Assembly: GCA_029244935.1 (NCBI GenBank)
Contig: JAQWQF010000012.1
Span: 1-33,631, forward strand
DNA length: 33,631 nucleotides
DNA from: Methylophilaceae bacterium
GTDB lineage: Bacteria; Pseudomonadota; Gammaproteobacteria; Burkholderiales; Methylophilaceae
Reading direction: 5' to 3'
In this document: positions 1-9,853 of the stretch, piece after piece
How the letters are laid out: every line of letters begins with the position of its first letter
Numbering within the stretch: position 1 is the stretch's first letter
The notes under the pieces: model-generated
The model's input: only the letters and a program-made list of their open reading frames with translations
The model's database searches: none
Told to the model about the DNA's origin: nothing
Program-made: the position numbers and the translations under genes

Positions 1-299
1 ATAATACATTGCAAGGGGTGAGAAGCTTCTTTTGCTAAATTTAATACTTGATTCTTTTTAGTTTCTGCTATTTCAAGAGGATACATTCCTCCAATTCCAA
101 TTCCTTCTGTATGAATCTTAAGCATTACTCTCGTAGCCTCATCTAAACTTTTATTAAAAACTTTTTGTATAGTGAAGACAACAAACTCCATAGGCGTGTA
201 ATCATCATTTAAAATAATAACCTTATAAATACTTGGAAGCTTAGGTTTTATTTGTTCCGGAGCAATTTTAATATCTTGTTTGTGTTTTATTGAGGCCAT
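1..299 (-). CDS. clpS: ATP-dependent Clp protease adaptor ClpS (C-terminal end cut by window edge)
   Basis: The reading frame starts at an ATG whose complement is at 297-299 and runs off the left edge after 99 codons, with no stop seen. ClpS binds the N-domain of ClpA and delivers N-degron substrates to ClpAP in the cytoplasm. The translation shows the family core: a disordered charged N-terminus, then [17 protein letters not shown] (about residues 22-38), which is the substrate-pocket region with the family [10 protein letters not shown] signature. A helix with HTEG (about 65-68) and a hydrophobic C-terminal helix follow. The usual length is about 100-106 residues, so only a few are missing. 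It lies 16 nt downstream of the CBS-domain gene on the same strand, probably at the end of that transcript. The clpA gene that commonly follows is outside the window. Confidence 0.93.
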   Translation of the reverse strand, partial: MASIKHKQDIKIAPEQIKPKLPSIYKVIILNDDYTPMEFVVFTIQKVFNKSLDEATRVMLKIHTEGIGIGGMYPLEIAETKKNQVLNLAKEASHPLQCI

Positions 300-315
300 A
301 GTTTTAACGGTTTAC

Positions 316-1578
316 TTACCTAAAAATTTTAACACTTTTTACGGTTCTGTCCTGAGCATTTAATATTTCAAAGGTTACATTACTTAGTTTGAAGCTAGTA
401 TTTGGATCAGGAATATCTTCAAAAAATTCTAGAATTAAGCCATTCAAAGTCTTTGGACCATCAATTGGAAGATTTAGTTTTAATTTCTTATTTAATTCTC
501 TTACAGATATAGCGCCATCAACAATCCATCCATCATCCGCTGATACAATTTTTGTCATTTTAGATGGGAGCTCTTCATTAAATTCACCAACAATCTCTTC
601 AAGGATATCTTCAATTGTAAGAAGTCCGATTAACTCCCCATGTTCATTAACAATCAAACCCAATTTTTCCTGATTATCTTGAAAGTATTGTATTTGCTTA
701 TAGAGCGTTGTTCCAGACGGAATAAAATACGGAGGATCAATTAAATCTATTAATTCATCATGGTTAAAATCGTTGACACTATCTTTTATAATCCATTTTA
801 ATATTTTTTGTTTTTCAAGTACTCCTTTGATTGTTTCATTATCCGCATTGCGGATCAATATGTGTTGATAATGTAGATTGGATATTTTTTCTAAAATATC
901 TTCTATATTTTGACCTAAACTTATTGATTCTATTGAGGTGTGTGGGGTCATAATGTCATCAATAGTCACTTTCTCAAGGTCAATTAAATTTAAAAAAATT
1001 GATTTATTTTTATTAGGTATGAATTGTCCAGAGTCACTAATAATACTTTTTAACTCATCCATATTGATTAGATGATTTTGCTTAAAGTTAGTCTTGATAT
1101 TAAGTATTTTTAAAATACCGAGTACAAAAATATTCACAAAGAATACTATTGGGTAGAGAATTTTTAGTAGGGGATAGAGAATGAAACTACAAGATAATGC
1201 TATTTTTTCAGCATGTGCTGCAGCAATAACTTTTGGAGTAATTTCACTAAAAATTAATATCAAGAAAGTCGTTATTAGAGTTCCACTCATAATGATAAAT
1301 TCTTGGTCACCATATAACTGCACTGCAATGATAGTTACAAGAGTTGCTGATGCTGCATTAGCAAAGTTGTTACATAGCAAAATAACGCTAAGAAGCTTAT
1401 CTGTTTCAGATAAAAGTTTTGATGTTAGAAGAGCGGCTTTATTACCACTCTTAGCAAGATGTTTTAATCGATACCTATTGATAGACATTAGGCTAGTTTC
1501 AGATATTGAAAAAAATGCTGAGACTATTAGAAGTAAAGCTAAAAGACTAATTTGTTGTGTAAGTGAGAAGTAGAACAC
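316..1578 (-). CDS. CorC/HlyC-family membrane protein with CBS domain pair
   Basis: A 420-residue inner-membrane protein with the three-part architecture of the CorB/CorC/HlyC (CNNM-like) family. Residues about 1-190 form a DUF21 domain with several hydrophobic helices, including an early 'SETSLMSINRYRLKHLAKSG' type motif. Residues about 205-330 are a tandem CBS pair (the 'DIMTPHTSIESI' start and 'GLIVNEHGELIGLLTIEDILEEIVGEF' region are typical). Residues about 340-420 are the CorC_HlyC C-terminal domain. Family members are linked to Mg2+ (or Co2+) homeostasis, with CBS domains sensing nucleotides. The exact substrate cannot be read from sequence. The gene is 10 nt downstream of secF on the same strand, so it is probably cotranscribed with the Sec genes. 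Length is normal and no defect is seen. Confidence 0.88.
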   Translation of the reverse strand: MFYFSLTQQISLLALLLIVSAFFSISETSLMSINRYRLKHLAKSGNKAALLTSKLLSETDKLLSVILLCNNFANAASATLVTIIAVQLYGDQEFIIMSGTLITTFLILIFSEITPKVIAAAHAEKIALSCSFILYPLLKILYPIVFFVNIFVLGILKILNIKTNFKQNHLINMDELKSIISDSGQFIPNKNKSIFLNLIDLEKVTIDDIMTPHTSIESISLGQNIEDILEKISNLHYQHILIRNADNETIKGVLEKQKILKWIIKDSVNDFNHDELIDLIDPPYFIPSGTTLYKQIQYFQDNQEKLGLIVNEHGELIGLLTIEDILEEIVGEFNEELPSKMTKIVSADDGWIVDGAISVRELNKKLKLNLPIDGPKTLNGLILEFFEDIPDPNTSFKLSNVTFEILNAQDRTVKSVKIFR

Positions 1579-1588
1579 TTTTTAAAAT

Positions 1589-2527
1589 TTATACCGTATG
1601 TTTTTTTGATTCTTCAGTTGCAGTCTTAAGCAGATTCTTTTGATTCGTCCCTAACCACATTGCCATTGGGCAACCAACCATAATCGAAGAATAAATACCA
1701 AATAAAATACCAATTGTAAGCGCTATAGCAAAATTATGAAGAATTTCTCCACCAAAAAGTAACATTGAGATAACAACTGTCTGAGTAGATAAGTGAGTCA
1801 TTATCGTTCTTGACATAGTTCTAGTAATTGCATTATTCATTATTTCTGAAACAGGTGAGTTTCTCATAGTTGATCTTCTGAAATTCTCTCTAACCCTATC
1901 AAATACAACCACAGATTCGTTGACAGAGTAACCCAGCACAGCAAGTACGGCAGCTAATACCGTTAAATTAAATTCCCATTGGAAGAAAGCAAAAAAGCCT
2001 AAAATAATAAAGACGTCATGCATATTGGCAATAATTGCCGCAAGGCCAAAACGCCATTCAAAGCGCATTGATAAATAAAGAACAATACCTAAGCAAACAA
2101 AAAGTAGTGCAAGGGCTGCTTTTTCAAAAAGCTCATCACCCACCTGAGCACCAACTGACTCAACTCGCTTAACATCTATTAAGTTATTTTCAGCCCTAAG
2201 TGCAGAAGCAACTTTTTCAGAAAGATCAGCAATTGAGAGTTCATCATTAATTGGCAGACGAATTAGTATATCTTTTGCAGTACCAAAGTTTTGAACCTGA
2301 GAGTCTTCCATGTTAATTGATTTAAGAATTTCTCGGACATCTTGTACATTGACAGTTTCTGGATAACTTACTTCCATAATTGTACCGCCAGTGAAATCAA
2401 TCCCTAAGTTAAGTCCTTTTATACTCAAAAAAGAAATGGATGATACAAAGATAATAATCGAGAAAACAGCAGATAATTTACTGAATTTCATAAAAGGTAT
2501 ATCTTTTTTTACTCTAAATATTTCCAT
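1589..2527 (-). CDS. secF: Sec translocase accessory subunit SecF
   Basis: A 312-residue inner-membrane protein, the partner of SecD in the proton-motive-force-dependent step of Sec protein export. After the first membrane helix comes the SecF family stretch 'GLNLGIDFTGGTIMEV' (about residues 39-54), then a periplasmic domain, then five C-terminal membrane helices of the RND fold. These contain 'LGYSVNESVVVFDRVREN' (about 198-215), the hallmark of SecF helix 4. The length matches the family. It starts 3 nt after the secD stop, as in the standard yajC-secD-secF order, and translation is probably coupled to secD. Confidence 0.97.
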   Translation of the reverse strand: MEIFRVKKDIPFMKFSKLSAVFSIIIFVSSISFLSIKGLNLGIDFTGGTIMEVSYPETVNVQDVREILKSINMEDSQVQNFGTAKDILIRLPINDELSIADLSEKVASALRAENNLIDVKRVESVGAQVGDELFEKAALALLFVCLGIVLYLSMRFEWRFGLAAIIANMHDVFIILGFFAFFQWEFNLTVLAAVLAVLGYSVNESVVVFDRVRENFRRSTMRNSPVSEIMNNAITRTMSRTIMTHLSTQTVVISMLLFGGEILHNFAIALTIGILFGIYSSIMVGCPMAMWLGTNQKNLLKTATEESKKHTV

Positions 2528-2530
2528 AAT

Positions 2531-4429
2531 TTAATTATTGTCTATTTTAAAAATTTCGCCGATCGACAGTTTGTGAATATGACGACGCCTTCCATAAATG
2601 TAATTAATAATTGCTCTTGAAACCCAAATAGAGCTATACATTGAAGTTAATATGCCCAGTACATGAACAACAGCAAAACCTTTAATAGGACCTGATCCAA
2701 AATAAAATAGTGCAATTCCTGCGATCATTGTAGTGATATTAGAATCTAGAATTGTCCCCCATGCCTTTTCGTACCCTATATTAATACTAGCTTGTGGCGT
2801 ATTTCCATTTCTAATCTCGTCTCGAATACGTTCATTAATTAAGACATTTGCATCAATAGCCATGCCTATTGTTAAAGTAATAGCTGCAATTCCTGGAAGA
2901 GTTAGTGTGGCCTGAATTGCTGAAAGCAGAGCGACTAAAAAAATTAAATTCACTGAAAGCGAGACTACGGATACCAATCCAAATCCCATATAATAAGCCG
3001 CAATCATAATTACAATTGCTATAAATCCCCATATGGTTGATTTAATTCCGTTAGCTATGTTTTCCTTACCCATGCTCGGACCAACAGTACGCTCCTCTAC
3101 TATTTCCATTGGGGTTGCTAGTGACCCAGCCCTTAAAAGAAGGGATATATCAGTTGCTTCTTGAGCATTTTCCATTCCAGTTATTTGCACACGCCCACCC
3201 CCAATCTCGCCTCTGATAACGGGATTTGTTATTACCTCAGTTATTTTTTTATCTATAAGAATTAAAGCTATTTTTTTCCCAACATTCTCACGTGTGATCT
3301 TTTTAAAGATCTTAGCTCCTTGACCGTCTAGGATAAGAGACACAACTGATTTTCCAGTTTGATTGTCTATACCAGGCCCTGCATCTGTAATCCGCTCTCC
3401 TGTGAGTACGACTTCTTTTTTAACTAATACTGGGATACCATCACGATCATTGAATAATTCTAATCCAGCAGGCACGTTTCCATTTATTGCGGAATCATAA
3501 GCTGCTTGATTTTCTTCAGTCATTCTCATTTCTAACATAGCCGTCCGACCGATAATGTCTTTTGCTTTGGCTGTGTCTTGCACCCCAGGTAATTGGACAA
3601 CAATTCTATCTGCTCCTTGTTGTTGAATAACTGGTTCAGCTACTCCAAGCTCATTTATTCGATTATGAAGAGTATCTAGATTCTGTTTTATAGCTTGACT
3701 TTGTGTGTCCTCATTGGAATAAGAATTAGGTTTTACATATAAGATAAATTCATTATCAGAATTAACCTCAACAAATTCGAAAGCTGCTGTTTCTTTTGTA
3801 ATTTTTCTTACCTGTATTTTTCTTCCAGAGGCAAAAGATTCAAATACTTCTTTAGCCATATCACGGTCTAATTCTTTTTTAAATTTAATCTCGATACCGC
3901 TATCAGTTTTTAATGACCCATAATAAGGAATCCTCTTTTTTTGAAGCTCCTCTCTGGCTGCAATTAGTAAATTGTAAACATTTTTATCGCTAGCCTTTGA
4001 CATATCTAACTGCATAAGAAAATGAACGCCTCCTCTTAAGTCAAGACCTAACTTTAATGGCAGAGCACCAATATTGGAAAGCCAATTAGGTGAGTTGGGT
4101 AGTAAATTGAGCGCAACCACATAATTCTCGCCAATAGCTTCTTGAATCAGTTTTTTTGCCTTTAATTGATCTTCGGGAGACTCAAGTTTAACTTTAATAC
4201 CAATATTCTCAATTATTAGCTTATTTATAGTTATATTTGAGTTCTTTAATGTAGTCTCGACAGATTCTACGATTGAATTATCAATCTTTTCACCTGACTT
4301 AACAGACATAATTTGAACTGCAGGAGCCTCTCCGTAGAAATTCGGTAGGGTATAAATTAAACTTAGCAATACCGAGGTAATGATAAGTAGATATTTCCAT
4401 CTGGAGAATTGATTCGGTTGTTGGTTCAC
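2531..4429 (-). CDS. secD: Sec translocase accessory subunit SecD
   Basis: A 632-residue inner-membrane protein, typical of proteobacterial SecD. An N-terminal helix (about 12-30) precedes a large periplasmic region. That region contains the conserved 'LGLDLRGGVHFLMQLDM' segment (about 128-144), the P1 head and P4 base domains. The RND membrane domain is C-terminal, with 'GMAIDANVLINERIRDE' (about 540-556), which carries the acidic residue implicated in proton movement. The start is a GTG (complement at 4427-4429) 18 nt after the yajC stop, with no strong Shine-Dalgarno sequence. It works with SecF and YajC as the accessory complex of SecYEG. Confidence 0.97.
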   Translation of the reverse strand: MNQQPNQFSRWKYLLIITSVLLSLIYTLPNFYGEAPAVQIMSVKSGEKIDNSIVESVETTLKNSNITINKLIIENIGIKVKLESPEDQLKAKKLIQEAIGENYVVALNLLPNSPNWLSNIGALPLKLGLDLRGGVHFLMQLDMSKASDKNVYNLLIAAREELQKKRIPYYGSLKTDSGIEIKFKKELDRDMAKEVFESFASGRKIQVRKITKETAAFEFVEVNSDNEFILYVKPNSYSNEDTQSQAIKQNLDTLHNRINELGVAEPVIQQQGADRIVVQLPGVQDTAKAKDIIGRTAMLEMRMTEENQAAYDSAINGNVPAGLELFNDRDGIPVLVKKEVVLTGERITDAGPGIDNQTGKSVVSLILDGQGAKIFKKITRENVGKKIALILIDKKITEVITNPVIRGEIGGGRVQITGMENAQEATDISLLLRAGSLATPMEIVEERTVGPSMGKENIANGIKSTIWGFIAIVIMIAAYYMGFGLVSVVSLSVNLIFLVALLSAIQATLTLPGIAAITLTIGMAIDANVLINERIRDEIRNGNTPQASINIGYEKAWGTILDSNITTMIAGIALFYFGSGPIKGFAVVHVLGILTSMYSSIWVSRAIINYIYGRRRHIHKLSIGEIFKIDNN

Positions 4430-4447
4430 TTTTTTATTAGAATCGAT

Positions 4448-4729
4448 TTAGATCGACTTAATGGTTCCTTTTGGAAGAAGGGTTTGTATTGTTTGCTTTT
4501 GAATTTTTATCTCAACATTCGAGGCAATCTCAATCGTTGAAAATTGATTATTGAGTTTAACCACTTTTCCCAGAATTCCTGTCGAAGTTACAACTTCATC
4601 TCCAGTTTTAAGTGCATCAAGCATTGATCGATGTTCTTTTGCTTGTTTCATCTGTGGACGAATTAGCATAAAGTAAAATAATACAAAAATAATAATAAAC
4701 GGTAGAAAACTCATTAATCCTTCATTCAC
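4448..4729 (-). CDS. yajC: Preprotein translocase subunit YajC
   Basis: A 93-residue single-span inner-membrane protein that associates with SecDF. The N-terminal hydrophobic segment (about residues 5-22) ends in 'MLIRPQMKQAKEHRSML', the diagnostic YajC motif. It is followed by a small soluble domain with 'GDEVVTSTGILGKV'. The start is a GTG rather than ATG. It is supported by a near-perfect Shine-Dalgarno AGGGGG (4738-4743 on the complement) 8 nt upstream. It is placed between tgt and secD, the widespread proteobacterial order. Confidence 0.96.
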   Translation of the reverse strand: MNEGLMSFLPFIIIFVLFYFMLIRPQMKQAKEHRSMLDALKTGDEVVTSTGILGKVVKLNNQFSTIEIASNVEIKIQKQTIQTLLPKGTIKSI

Positions 4730-4737
4730 AATTTTGA

Positions 4738-4743
4738 CCCCCT
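4738..4743 (-). promoter_or_regulatory. Strong ribosome binding site deciding the GTG start of yajC
   Basis: The minus strand reads AGGGGG, 8 nt before the GTG at 4729-4727. It is one of the strongest Shine-Dalgarno matches in the window. It supports a GTG initiation codon for yajC over an ATG that lies three bases downstream in another frame. Confidence 0.7.
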
Positions 4744-4776
4744 AAAAAATGTACGATTTTATCATAAGACATGCTT

Positions 4777-5883
<1,107 letters not shown>

Positions 5884-5982
5884 TTAGTATTCTGATTTAA
5901 GTTACTTTATTTATCATTATAAGTACATTAAATCTAGATAACGATGAATAAAAGAATATTCTAGGATAGAATTTCAGTAATT

Positions 5983-6762
5983 ATGAATAATATAGATAAA
6001 ATTAAACAAAAAGATTCCTTAGGCAAAAGAAGTTTTTATTTGCTGCCTAACATTCTTACTACCTCAGCCTTATTTGCTGGTTTTTATTCTATTGTCCAAG
6101 CAATGAATGGGGCTTATGACCATGCTGCTCTAGCAATATTTATTGCCCTGATTTTAGATGGGCTTGACGGGCGTGTGGCGCGTTTAACAAATACTCAGAG
6201 TTCTTTTGGTGCAGAATATGACAGTCTTTCCGATATGGTGTCTTTTGGGGTTGCACCCGGCTTAATAGTTTACGTGTGGGCACTTCAACCGCTAGGAAAG
6301 CTAGGCTGGATTGCAGCATTCATTTACTGCTCCTGTGCTGCATTTAGACTTGCCAGATTTAATGTAAAGCTAGATATTGATAATAAACAATTCTTTTTTG
6401 GCCTCCCATCCCCAGCTGCTGCAGCATTAATTGCAAGCTTTATTTGGATTTCATATGATAATGGAATTAGTGGCAACGAAATATTTTTAGGTTTTTTTCA
6501 AATGCAATGGTTTGCTTTTTTACTTACTATTTTCTCAGCATTATCAATGGTTACAGACCTTAGATACTATAGTGGAAAAGATATTAATCTAAGAAACAGT
6601 CAGCCCTTCATAGCAATTTTATTTATTGTAATGATTTTTGGTCTTATTTCTCATAATCCCGCAGAGATAATATTTATTATTTTGATGGCTTACGCATTAT
6701 CAGGCTATTTCATGTTTTTTAGAAACCGATATATTCAAAATATGAGAAAAAAAGATGTCTAA
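5983..6762 (+). CDS. pssA: CDP-diacylglycerol-serine O-phosphatidyltransferase
   Basis: A 259-residue integral membrane enzyme of the CDP-alcohol phosphatidyltransferase superfamily. It makes phosphatidylserine from CDP-diacylglycerol and serine, the precursor of phosphatidylethanolamine. The signature DG(2)AR(8)G(3)D(3)D is complete, within '[10 protein letters not shown]' and '[18 protein letters not shown]' (about residues 59-91). The rest is hydrophobic with about 7-8 membrane segments. The type (PssA type II, Bacillus-like) fits the length. The stop overlaps the leuA start by 8 nt, so the two are translationally coupled. The pssA-leuA pairing is common in betaproteobacteria. Confidence 0.95.
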   Translation: MNNIDKIKQKDSLGKRSFYLLPNILTTSALFAGFYSIVQAMNGAYDHAALAIFIALILDGLDGRVARLTNTQSSFGAEYDSLSDMVSFGVAPGLIVYVWALQPLGKLGWIAAFIYCSCAAFRLARFNVKLDIDNKQFFFGLPSPAAAALIASFIWISYDNGISGNEIFLGFFQMQWFAFLLTIFSALSMVTDLRYYSGKDINLRNSQPFIAILFIVMIFGLISHNPAEIIFIILMAYALSGYFMFFRNRYIQNMRKKDV

Positions 6763-8302
6763 AATAAAAGATAATAAATTAATTATATTTGATACCACAC
6801 TGCGTGATGGCGAGCAAAGTCCAGGTGCATCAATGACTCAAGAGGAAAAGGTTAGAATTGCAAAACAGCTAGAGAAGCTAGGCGTCAATGTTATTGAGGC
6901 TGGTTTTGCTGCTGCAAGTCCAGGTGATTTCGAAGCTATTCAGGCGGTAGCTAAAACTATAAAAACTAGTATTGTATGCTCTTTGGCTAGAGCAGTTGAG
7001 GCAGATATTGAAAAAGCTGGTAAAGCAGTAATGCCCGCAAGCAATAGGAGAATTCACACATTTATTGCTACAAGTAAAATACACATGGAAAATAAACTTC
7101 GTATGTCGGAGACTGAAGTTTTAGAGCGAGCAGTAATGGCAGTTAAGTGGGCACTAAATTATACAGATGATGTAGAATTTTCAGCAGAGGATGCTGTACG
7201 GTCAGATATTAATTTTCTGATTGAAGTATTTGATGCGGTTATTAAGGCCGGAGCTAAAACAATTAATGTGCCTGATACAGTTGGATACTCAATGCCAAAT
7301 TCATGGGGTGAGAGAATGGGAAAATTAATTCAACAAGTTCCAAATTCGAATACAGTAGTGTGGTCAACACATTGCCATAATGACCTAGGAATGGCGGTAG
7401 CTAACTCCCTTTCAGCAGTCTTAAATGGCGCAAGGCAGGTGGAATGTACAATTAATGGTTTAGGTGAAAGAGCAGGAAATGCAAGTCTTGAAGAAATTGT
7501 AATGGCAGTTAAAACTAGAAGAGATATATTTAATTTGGAAACAACTATTAATTCTGAATTCATTGTGCCAACCTCAAGGCTAGTATCAACTATTACAGGA
7601 TATCCAGTTCAGCCAAATAAGGCGATTGTTGGGGCAAATGCATTTGCTCACGAATCAGGTATTCATCAAGATGGAGTTCTGAAGCATAGAGAAACTTATG
7701 AAATTATGAAGGCACAGGATGTAGGTTGGGGAGCAAACAAAATCTCTCTTGGAAAATTATCTGGCCGAAATGCATTTAAATCTAGACTTTTAGAATTAGG
7801 AATTGAAATACAAAATACTGAGACATTGAATGCTGCTTTTTCTCGCTTTAAATTATTAGCTGACAAAAAGTCAGAAATATTTGATGAAGATCTTCATGCA
7901 TTAATAAGTGAAGAGTATGTTGAAGGTGCTATTGATTTACATAAATTGGTATCCTTAAAAACTAATTCGGAGACAGGAAAGATCCCTGCTGCTGAAATTG
8001 AAATGACAGTTGATGGGAAGGTTTTTAAGGCAAAGGCTGATGGAGGTGGTCCTGTAGATGCAACTTTTAAAGCTATAGAATCAATCGTAAAATCGGAAAC
8101 TGAATTATTATTATTTTCAGTGAATAACATTACTTCCGGAACCGATTCACAAGGAGAGGTAACTGTAAGGTTAGCTAAAGGAGGTAGAGTCGTTAACGGA
8201 CAAGGAGCAGATACTGATATTGTTGTAGCTTCAGCAAAAGCCTACATTAACGCTTTAAACAAGCTTCTCTCTAAGCTTGAAAGAGCTCACCCACAAGTTT
8301 AA
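6755..8302 (+). CDS. leuA: 2-isopropylmalate synthase
   Basis: A 515-residue enzyme condensing acetyl-CoA with 2-oxoisovalerate, the committed step of leucine synthesis. The N-terminal TIM barrel carries '[15 protein letters not shown]' (about residues 13-27) with the metal-binding Asp and catalytic Arg. '[15 protein letters not shown]' (about 204-218) supplies the metal-binding His pair. '[12 protein letters not shown]' and '[12 protein letters not shown]' are also typical. The C-terminal regulatory domain (about 390-510, ending with '[21 protein letters not shown]') binds leucine in the family, so feedback inhibition is expected. The start ATG lies inside the pssA stop region (8-nt overlap). 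Length is typical of the standard form. Confidence 0.97.
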   Translation: MSKIKDNKLIIFDTTLRDGEQSPGASMTQEEKVRIAKQLEKLGVNVIEAGFAAASPGDFEAIQAVAKTIKTSIVCSLARAVEADIEKAGKAVMPASNRRIHTFIATSKIHMENKLRMSETEVLERAVMAVKWALNYTDDVEFSAEDAVRSDINFLIEVFDAVIKAGAKTINVPDTVGYSMPNSWGERMGKLIQQVPNSNTVVWSTHCHNDLGMAVANSLSAVLNGARQVECTINGLGERAGNASLEEIVMAVKTRRDIFNLETTINSEFIVPTSRLVSTITGYPVQPNKAIVGANAFAHESGIHQDGVLKHRETYEIMKAQDVGWGANKISLGKLSGRNAFKSRLLELGIEIQNTETLNAAFSRFKLLADKKSEIFDEDLHALISEEYVEGAIDLHKLVSLKTNSETGKIPAAEIEMTVDGKVFKAKADGGGPVDATFKAIESIVKSETELLLFSVNNITSGTDSQGEVTVRLAKGGRVVNGQGADTDIVVASAKAYINALNKLLSKLERAHPQV

Positions 8303-8315
8303 TAAAGGAACGTAC

Positions 8316-8978
8316 TTGCAATTAGCAATTTTTGATCTAGATAACACTTTACTCAATGGCGACTCTGACTACAATTGGAGTTTATTTTTAATACAACATG
8401 GGATTCTAGATTCTGATTTGCATAAAGAAAGAAATGAACAGTTTTTTAAAGAATATCAATCTGGGAATCTAGATGTTTATGCATACTGTGAGTTTCAATT
8501 TAAAACTCTAAAAGATAACCCACGAAAATTACTTGATGAATTAAGATCTGAGTATATAAAAAAAATTATTAATCCTATGATAACAAAAGAAGCAAAAGAT
8601 TTAGTTGATAGTCACAGAAAAGAAAATCACAAATTACTTATTATTACAGCAACAAATAGTTATATTACAAAGCCGATAGCAGACCTTTTTGGTATCGAGG
8701 ATTTAATTGGAACAGATTTAGAAGAAGTGAATGGTGAATTTACTGGAAAAGTTTCTGGTTTACCCTCATTTCAAGAAGGAAAAATTACCCGGTTAAATCT
8801 ATGGCTTGAAGAGAGGGGCTTGATATTTGAAGAGCTTGAGAAAACCTTCTTTTATAGTGACTCAATGAACGATATTCCTTTGCTAGAAAAAGTTTCTAAT
8901 CCAGTTGCAGCAAACCCCGATGAGGTATTAGAAAAAAAAGCCATTAAAGAAGATTGGCCAATTATTTATCTTCGTTAA
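8316..8978 (+). CDS. HAD-superfamily subfamily IB phosphatase
   Basis: A 220-residue haloacid-dehalogenase-type phosphohydrolase. Motif I is 'FDLDNTLL' (nucleophile Asp at about residue 7, acid/base Asp at 9). Motif II is 'IITATNS'. Motif III is near 'FQEGKITRL' and motif IV is 'YSDSMNDIPLLE'. An all-helical C1 cap lies between motifs I and II, giving subfamily IB (SerB-like and related). The best start is TTG at 8316, preceded by AAAGGA at 8304-8309 with a 6-nt spacer. The longer frame opening at 8277 lies inside leuA and would add 13 unconserved residues. The substrate is unknown: family members include phosphoserine phosphatase and histidinol- or lipid-phosphate phosphatases. It is 13 nt after leuA, probably cotranscribed. 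Confidence 0.85.
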   Translation: MQLAIFDLDNTLLNGDSDYNWSLFLIQHGILDSDLHKERNEQFFKEYQSGNLDVYAYCEFQFKTLKDNPRKLLDELRSEYIKKIINPMITKEAKDLVDSHRKENHKLLIITATNSYITKPIADLFGIEDLIGTDLEEVNGEFTGKVSGLPSFQEGKITRLNLWLEERGLIFEELEKTFFYSDSMNDIPLLEKVSNPVAANPDEVLEKKAIKEDWPIIYLR

Positions 8979-9776
8979 TTAGTTTCCAATGATAATTTCA
9001 AGAACAAACTTACTTCCTAAATAAGACAGAAAAAGTAATATAAAGGCAGATAATGAGAATATGATGGCTTTTTTACCTCGCCATCCAGCTCTGGCTCTTC
9101 CTAATAGAAGTCCACCATATACTAACCACGACAAAATAGAGAAAATAATCTTGTGAGATATTTCTAATGGAATTCCTAGAAATTCCTCTGAGAAAAAAAT
9201 ACCCGTAATAAGAGTAATTGTTAGGGATACAAAACCAATCCAATATATTTGAAATAATACTTTTTCCATCGCCAGTAGCGATATTTTACTTTTGAAAAAT
9301 TCAGTTGGTCTGCTCGGTGAATGAAGGTTATTTTGAATCAGTAAAATGAATATAGAAAAAATTGCTCCAAAAGCAAGCAAACTATAACCAAGAATAGCTA
9401 TGACAATATGAAGTGCGGCATTGATAGAGAGATAATCTGAAACATAGTTTGTTTGATAGATAAAAGGGTGAAAGATAAGGATAATGATTGCTGGTAGAAG
9501 TGTTAAATACTCTAAACCTTCATAGGAATTATTTCTATTCATAAACCAAAATAAAAGTAGAGTAATCCAGCTAATAACTAATAAAGCATTGGAAAAATTT
9601 AAATTAATTCCTTGGTTAAATAGGCTGATGTAAATTAAAGCGATATGAGTCACTAACCCAATACTTAATAAGAAATAATTGTGGCGTGCTGTAATTTTTT
9701 TTGTTTTTGCTATCAATGAAAAACCTGGAATCAGATATAAAATCAGTGAGGCAAAAAGTAGAGTCCAATAATTCAT
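8979..9776 (-). CDS. CcsA/YpjD-like cytochrome c assembly family membrane protein
   Basis: An integral membrane protein of about 265 residues with roughly eight hydrophobic helices and short loops. The helix near 'HIVIAILGYSLLAFGAIFSI' and the C-terminal stretch with 'SHKIIFSILSWLVYGGLLLG' followed by RARAGWRGKKA match the CcsA/CcmC-type heme-handling family, specifically YpjD-like proteins encoded beside ffh in many proteobacteria. The first methionine at 9776 is preferred. An upstream TTG at 9806 would fall in a likely promoter (TATAAT on the minus strand at 9806-9811). The stop abuts the convergent HAD gene at 8978 with no spacer. The function of YpjD proteins is poorly established, and a role in heme or cytochrome handling is inferred only from family. 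Confidence 0.8.
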   Translation of the reverse strand: MNYWTLLFASLILYLIPGFSLIAKTKKITARHNYFLLSIGLVTHIALIYISLFNQGINLNFSNALLVISWITLLLFWFMNRNNSYEGLEYLTLLPAIIILIFHPFIYQTNYVSDYLSINAALHIVIAILGYSLLAFGAIFSIFILLIQNNLHSPSRPTEFFKSKISLLAMEKVLFQIYWIGFVSLTITLITGIFFSEEFLGIPLEISHKIIFSILSWLVYGGLLLGRARAGWRGKKAIIFSLSAFILLFLSYLGSKFVLEIIIGN

Positions 9777-9805
9777 AGGTTTAATTGGTGTAATTGTTAA
9801 ACACA

Positions 9806-9813
9806 ATTATAAT
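9806..9813. promoter_or_regulatory. Palindromic TATAAT element shared by divergent ypjD-like gene and ffh
   Basis: The 8-bp palindrome ATTATAAT reads TATAAT on both strands, in the 77-bp gap between the divergent membrane protein gene and ffh. It sits about 30 nt before the minus-strand ATG and 40 nt before the ffh ATG, fitting a -10 element for either direction. No convincing -35 is visible, so this is a tentative call. Confidence 0.3.
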
Positions 9814-9853
9814 GGATAATTGAGATAACCGTTAAAGATGAGAAAAAATAAAG

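Noticed and set aside
7330-7563. Minus-strand frame inside leuA
   Set aside because: It is a shadow of the strongly conserved leuA coding sequence, with no ribosome binding site and no recognisable protein features. Other antisense frames inside genes (for example 389-673, 1181-1573, 5036-5383, 9832-10161, 29025-29402) are rejected for the same reason.
8277-8315. Longer N-terminus for the HAD phosphatase
   Set aside because: The extra 13 codons lie inside leuA and precede a good AAAGGA site for the TTG at 8316. The HAD motif I starts right after that TTG, as expected.
8316-8978. HAD phosphatase as the missing GmhB or as SerB
   Set aside because: The cap type (subfamily IB) does not fit GmhB, and the gene is 7 kb from the heptose operon, behind leuA. 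SerB identity cannot be supported from motifs common to the whole subfamily.
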